Assembly (NCBI RefSeq): GCF_001983105.1
Contig: NZ_MOMC01000010.1
Coordinates: 102,719-111,387, forward strand
Direction of reading: 5' to 3'
Length of the DNA stretch: 8,669 bases
DNA from: Pseudofrankia asymbiotica
GTDB lineage: Bacteria > Actinomycetota > Actinomycetes > Frankiales > Frankiaceae
Position 1 is the first letter of the stretch, and every line of letters starts with the position of its first letter. Below the pieces are notes generated by a model. The model saw only the letters and a list, made by a program, of their open reading frames with translations. It was not told the DNA's origin and made no database searches. Of the stretch, positions 6,116 through 8,669 are shown piece after piece. The translations under genes and the position numbers were made by a program.

Positions 6116-6116
6116 T
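6092..6116. promoter_or_regulatory. 25-bp perfect palindrome, probable operator
   Basis: Arms ATTTCGGGATGG (6092-6103) and CCATCCCGAAAT (6105-6116) are exact reverse complements around a single T at 6104. The site lies in the 168-bp intergenic region between two divergent genes and covers candidate promoter elements of both. Its size and symmetry suit a dimeric repressor such as TetR, MarR or GntR. The TetR gene at 7328 is the nearest candidate, but no copy of the site is seen at that gene's own start. Confidence 0.75.
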
Positions 6117-6208
6117 CATGCCGTACCCGGTCGCGCGGCGGCCCGGACGGCCCAGGCCCAGGACGCATGACCGCTGGCCCGAGCCCTCGGCACCGTCTTG
6201 CCCGGCAC

Positions 6209-6214
6209 AGGAGG
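6209..6214 (+). promoter_or_regulatory. Ribosome binding site deciding the LLM start
   Basis: AGGAGG, a perfect Shine-Dalgarno sequence, lies 6 nt before the ATG at 6221. It favours that start over the in-frame ATG at 6167, which has no such site. Confidence 0.75.
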
Positions 6215-6220
6215 TTCGGC

Positions 6221-7204
6221 ATGTTCATGATGCGGTTCGACATGCGAGCGCCCGCGACAGGGGCGCCCGCGCGGGAGCTGTACGCCGCCGCGACGGAGAT
6301 GGCCGCGTGGGCCGAGACGCGCGGCTGCGTGACGGCGGTGCTCTGCGAGCACCACATGTCGGCGGACGGCTACCTGCCCGCGCCGCTGGTCCTCGCCGCC
6401 GCGATGGCCGCCAGGACCGCCACCCTCCCGCTCTCCGTCGCCGCCCTGCCGTTACCGCTGTACGACCCGATCCGCCTCGCCGAGGAGATGGCGGTGCTCG
6501 ACATCCTCAGCGGCGGGCGGCTCTTCTACGTCGCCGCCATCGGCTACCTGCCCGCCGAGTACGAGATGTACGGCGTGGACTTCCGCCGCCGCGGCCGGCT
6601 CGCCGACGAGCTGCTGCCGCTGCTGCTGCGAGCCAAGACCGGCGAGGCGTTCGAGCACGAGGGCCGCCGCGTCCAGGTCACCCCGACGCCGCTGACGCCG
6701 GGCGGGCCGACGGTCTTCTGGGGCGGCGGCAGCCCGGCGGCCGCCCGGCGCGCCGGCCGCCACGGCATCGGCTTCCTGGCCCAGAGCGACAGCAAGGAGC
6801 TACAGGTCGCCTACGAGGAAGCGGCCCGCGCCGCGGGCCACGAGCCCGGGATGTGCATGCTGAACTCGCCGGACAAGCCCACCACCGTGTTCGTCGCCGA
6901 CGACGTCGACCGGGCGTGGGACGAGGTCGGGCCCTACCTGATGCACGACGTGCGCAGCTACGCCGCCTGGAACGAGGGCAACACCGACACCGCGAGCCTG
7001 TCGTTCGCGCGGACCGCCGAACAGCTGCGCGCGGAGCGACGCAGCCATCAGATCCTCGCGGTCGACGAGGCGGTGGAGCTCGTGCGGGCGGGTGAGGTGC
7101 TGCAGCTGCACCCCCTGGTCGGCGGCCTGCCGCCCGAGATCGGCTGGCGCTACCTCACGACGGTGGTCGAGAAGGTGCTCCCCGCGGCCCAGAGGCCCGC
7201 ATAG
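6221..7204 (+). CDS. LLM class flavin-dependent oxidoreductase (luciferase-like, possibly F420-dependent)
   Basis: This 327-residue TIM-barrel protein belongs to the bacterial luciferase-like superfamily. Members use FMNH2 or F420 for monooxygenation or hydride transfer. Landmarks: E-H-H in VLCEHHMSADGYLPAPL near the N-terminus; the YDPIRLAEEMAVLDILSGGR segment, a hallmark of the family; AAIGYLPAEYEMYGVDFRRR; and WGGGSPAAARRAGRHGIGFL, which fits the cofactor-phosphate loop. The ATG at 6221 is chosen for its perfect AGGAGG site; 18 extra residues from ATG 6167 look non-conserved. It diverges from the epoxide-hydrolase-like gene and is followed by a TetR regulator, so a coupled oxygenation and epoxide-opening or detoxification role is plausible. 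F420 as cofactor is inferred only from the prevalence of such proteins in actinomycetes. Confidence 0.86.
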   Translation: MFMMRFDMRAPATGAPARELYAAATEMAAWAETRGCVTAVLCEHHMSADGYLPAPLVLAAAMAARTATLPLSVAALPLPLYDPIRLAEEMAVLDILSGGRLFYVAAIGYLPAEYEMYGVDFRRRGRLADELLPLLLRAKTGEAFEHEGRRVQVTPTPLTPGGPTVFWGGGSPAAARRAGRHGIGFLAQSDSKELQVAYEEAARAAGHEPGMCMLNSPDKPTTVFVADDVDRAWDEVGPYLMHDVRSYAAWNEGNTDTASLSFARTAEQLRAERRSHQILAVDEAVELVRAGEVLQLHPLVGGLPPEIGWRYLTTVVEKVLPAAQRPA

Positions 7205-7228
7205 CGGCCGGCCCGCGGGCGTCCGGGC

Positions 7229-7252
7229 ACGGCGGCGCGAGGGCGCCGTCGT
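7229..7252 (+). terminator. Hairpin terminator after the LLM gene
   Basis: ACGGCGGCGC (7229-7238) pairs with GCGCCGTCGT (7243-7252) over 10 bp including one G-U pair, around a GAGG loop. It begins 25 bp after the stop. It has no T-tract, so it may be only partial, and it would separate the LLM transcript from the TetR gene. Confidence 0.45.
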
Positions 7253-7315
7253 CGGCCCCGCCGGCGGGCGGGAGGGCGGAAACAGGATCGAGGCTCCCGT
7301 AATAGCTGGTCGCCG

Positions 7316-7321
7316 TACGAT
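7316..7321 (+). promoter_or_regulatory. -10 element of a probable leaderless TetR promoter (TACGAT)
   Basis: TACGAT matches the TANNNT pattern of actinobacterial -10 elements. It ends 6 nt before the ATG at 7328, so the transcript would start at the start codon. No Shine-Dalgarno sequence is present in the sequence before that ATG. No good -35 is visible at 16-18 bp. Confidence 0.5.
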
Positions 7322-7327
7322 CGGCCC

Positions 7328-7969
7328 ATGACCTCGGACCAGCCGCACGGACGCCGGGGCCGTCCCCGTGACGTGAGCATCGACCTCCGGGTCCTCGACG
7401 CCGCCCGGCAGCTGCTCGTGGAGCAGGGGTTCGAGGCGACCACGCTGCAGGCGATCGCGGAGCGGTCCGCGGTCCACGCGTCGGCGATCTACCGCCGGTG
7501 GCCGTCACGTGTCGAGATCATCGAGCAGGCCGTCTTCCCGGGGCTGGCACCGGTCACCGTGCGCCCGACGGGCGACCTGCGCCGCGACCTGCGCCGTTTC
7601 GTCCGCGCCTACGCGTCGACGATGGCGGGCCCGGCCGCGCGGGCCGCGGTGCCGGGGCTGCTGGCCGTCTACCAGGTGGCCGGGCGCGCGAACGCCGCCG
7701 AGACGTGGTTCGCCGTCTCGGCCCGGCCCCATTTTCTCGACATCCTGCGGGCCGCGCCGCCCGGCACCGTGGACCCGGCGGCTGACCCCGACGACGTCTT
7801 CGACACGCTGCTCGGCTGCGTCCTGGCGAGGGTCCTCATCCCCACCGTCGCCCAGCGAGACCGCCCCCTGGAACGCCTCGTCGACATCTGCCTGCGCCTC
7901 CTGCAGCCGGTCACCGCACAACCGGCGCCGGCGCCGGCGCGACCGGAGACGGTGGTCGCCCGCCCCTGA
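7328..7969 (+). CDS. TetR/AcrR family transcriptional regulator
   Basis: This 213-residue one-domain repressor has an N-terminal helix-turn-helix. A basic arm, GRRGRPRD (8-15), precedes helix 1 (VLDAARQLLVEQGFEATTLQAIAERSAV). The recognition region is HASAIYRRWPSRVEIIEQAV (50-69), with the conserved 'IYRRW.SR' of the family. The rest (about 80-196) is an all-helical ligand-binding and dimerisation domain that is not recognisable in detail. The protein ends in a low-complexity Pro/Ala tail (AQPAPAPARP) partly encoded by three CCGGCG repeats at 7922-7939. The start ATG lacks a ribosome site but has TACGAT 6 nt upstream, suggesting leaderless translation. Likely targets are the adjacent LLM and epoxide-hydrolase-like genes, through the palindrome at 6092-6116. 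This is inferred from proximity only. Confidence 0.9.
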   Translation: MTSDQPHGRRGRPRDVSIDLRVLDAARQLLVEQGFEATTLQAIAERSAVHASAIYRRWPSRVEIIEQAVFPGLAPVTVRPTGDLRRDLRRFVRAYASTMAGPAARAAVPGLLAVYQVAGRANAAETWFAVSARPHFLDILRAAPPGTVDPAADPDDVFDTLLGCVLARVLIPTVAQRDRPLERLVDICLRLLQPVTAQPAPAPARPETVVARP

Positions 7970-8039
7970 CCGCGCGGGAGATCCGCCCCGGGGCCGGCCG
8001 GAATCTGTGCCGCGGGATTCCTCGGGCGCGCCCAGGTCA

Positions 8040-8080
8040 GAAGGACCCGCCCGGAACGCGTCCGTCCGGGCGGGTCCTTC
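8040..8080. terminator. Strong bidirectional terminator between convergent genes
   Basis: A perfect 16-bp stem, GAAGGACCCGCCCGGA (8040-8055) with its reverse complement (8065-8080), encloses a 9-nt loop. It sits between the TetR stop (7969) and the stop of the opposite-strand ABC gene (8123). It is the longest perfect stem in the window. Its symmetry means it can serve transcripts from both sides. Confidence 0.78.
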
Positions 8081-8122
8081 CACGTGGTGCCGCCAGCTCT
8101 CAGGACCGGTGGCGGCCCCGGT

Positions 8123-8669
8123 CTACTTCTTGACGAGCGCGCCGCAGGCGAGCTTGCTGGTGATGTCGAACTTGTCGCCGTTCAGCTGCGTGATGGAGGC
8201 GCAGGGCGCGCTGACGTAGTGGTTGACCGGCCACCGCGTCTCGGGCACCGCGTCCTCCACGTAGTTGGAGTAGTTGTTGTTGAGCAGCTTGAGGAAGCTG
8301 TCCACGGTCAGGTCGCGGCCGGCCTTGGTCGCGGCGGTGACGAACATGTCCGCGGCCCAGTAGCCGGCCATGGCCGGCAGGCTGATGGCGGCGTCGGGGG
8401 CGTACTTGGCGAAGTCGTCGGCCAGCTGCCTGATGGCCGGGACGGCGGTGTCGACGCCCGGCTCCCACTGGACGATCGTGTAGGACTTCTGCAGGTCCTT
8501 GAACCCGGCCAGCCGGGGGTCGTACCCGACCGGGTTGAGGTTCTTGCCCTGGTACCCGGCCGCGGCCAGCGCGCCGGTGAGCTTGATGACCGAGTTGAAG
8601 TCCGCGACGTACAGGACGACGTCCGGCGGCGCGCCCTTGTCCGAGGTCATGATGGCGCTCACGACGGGG
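8123..8669 (-). CDS. ABC transporter substrate-binding protein, branched-chain amino acid type, C-terminal part (5'-truncated)
   Basis: The last 181 residues of a type-1 periplasmic-binding-fold protein (Peripla_BP_6, LivJ-like) are present; the frame is open past the right edge, so signal peptide, lipobox and N-lobe are missing. The visible part contains DVVLYVADFNSVIKLTGALAAAGY, typical of the 'several residues of ligand-sensing core then helix' order of these proteins. It also has NLNPVGYDPRLAGF, a strand and helix of lobe two, and a long helical run AGYWAADMFVTAATKAG. The C-terminus GDKFDITSKLACGALVKK contains one of two cysteines (the other in APCASITQL), which may form a disulfide in the exported protein. 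Expected role: extracytoplasmic capture of an amino acid, amide or small organic acid for an ABC importer; permease and ATPase genes would lie beyond the window. An internal GTG at 8662 is not taken as a start because the frame continues. Confidence 0.82.
   Translation of the reverse strand, partial: PVVSAIMTSDKGAPPDVVLYVADFNSVIKLTGALAAAGYQGKNLNPVGYDPRLAGFKDLQKSYTIVQWEPGVDTAVPAIRQLADDFAKYAPDAAISLPAMAGYWAADMFVTAATKAGRDLTVDSFLKLLNNNYSNYVEDAVPETRWPVNHYVSAPCASITQLNGDKFDITSKLACGALVKK

Noticed and set aside
7211..7220. GCCCGCGGGC palindrome after the LLM gene
   Set aside because: It is short and purely GC, as expected often by chance at this composition. The longer hairpin at 7229-7252 is the better terminator candidate.
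7922..7939. Three CCGGCG repeats at the end of the TetR gene
   Set aside because: They lie inside the coding frame and encode the Pro/Ala tail, so they were noted with the gene rather than as a separate element.

Overview
The window is very GC-rich, and every gene shows strong G/C bias at third codon positions. It carries two proteins of families that typically use the deazaflavin cofactor F420, actinobacterial-style start contexts and GC-rich hairpin terminators without U-tracts. It most likely comes from a soil or environmental actinomycete (a Frankia, Pseudonocardia or mycobacterial relative). That placement is inferred from composition and gene families, not from a marker gene. No RNA gene, CRISPR array, insertion sequence or phage gene was seen.

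Region 1 (1-3531, + strand) is a co-directional catabolic operon: the C-terminal half of a KshA-like Rieske oxygenase (cut by the window edge), an acetoacetate-decarboxylase-superfamily protein with both active-site lysines, a COG2159 metal-dependent amidohydrolase/decarboxylase, and a classical SDR dehydrogenase joined to it by an ATGA overlap. A perfect 14-bp hairpin ends the operon at 3545-3579. The set would suit ring or alkyl hydroxylation, C-C cleavage or decarboxylation, and alcohol/ketone oxidation of a hydrophobic substrate. The substrate cannot be read from the sequence.

Region 2 (3532-4938, + strand) holds a GC-rich spacer with four perfect GGTCGA repeats, a small Ddn-type nitroreductase or quinone reductase, and a second, NADP-type SDR. 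The following 244-bp convergent gap contains three AGCCGCC repeats and a perfect 12-bp hairpin.

Region 3 (5183-7969) is a regulated divergent unit. An epoxide-hydrolase-like alpha/beta hydrolase (- strand) and a luciferase-like (LLM) oxidoreductase (+ strand) diverge from an intergenic region with a 25-bp perfect palindrome (6092-6116) that overlaps candidate promoters in both directions. A TetR-family regulator follows the LLM gene behind its own hairpin and an apparently leaderless promoter. It is a candidate binder of the palindrome.

Region 4 (7970-8669) has a strong 16-bp bidirectional terminator hairpin, then the C-terminal part of a branched-chain-amino-acid-type ABC substrate-binding protein on the - strand, which runs off the right edge.

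All major genes belong to recognisable families. The less ordinary signals are the divergent operator palindrome, the matched leaderless start motif shared by the Ddn-type and TetR genes, and the enzyme combination of the first operon.
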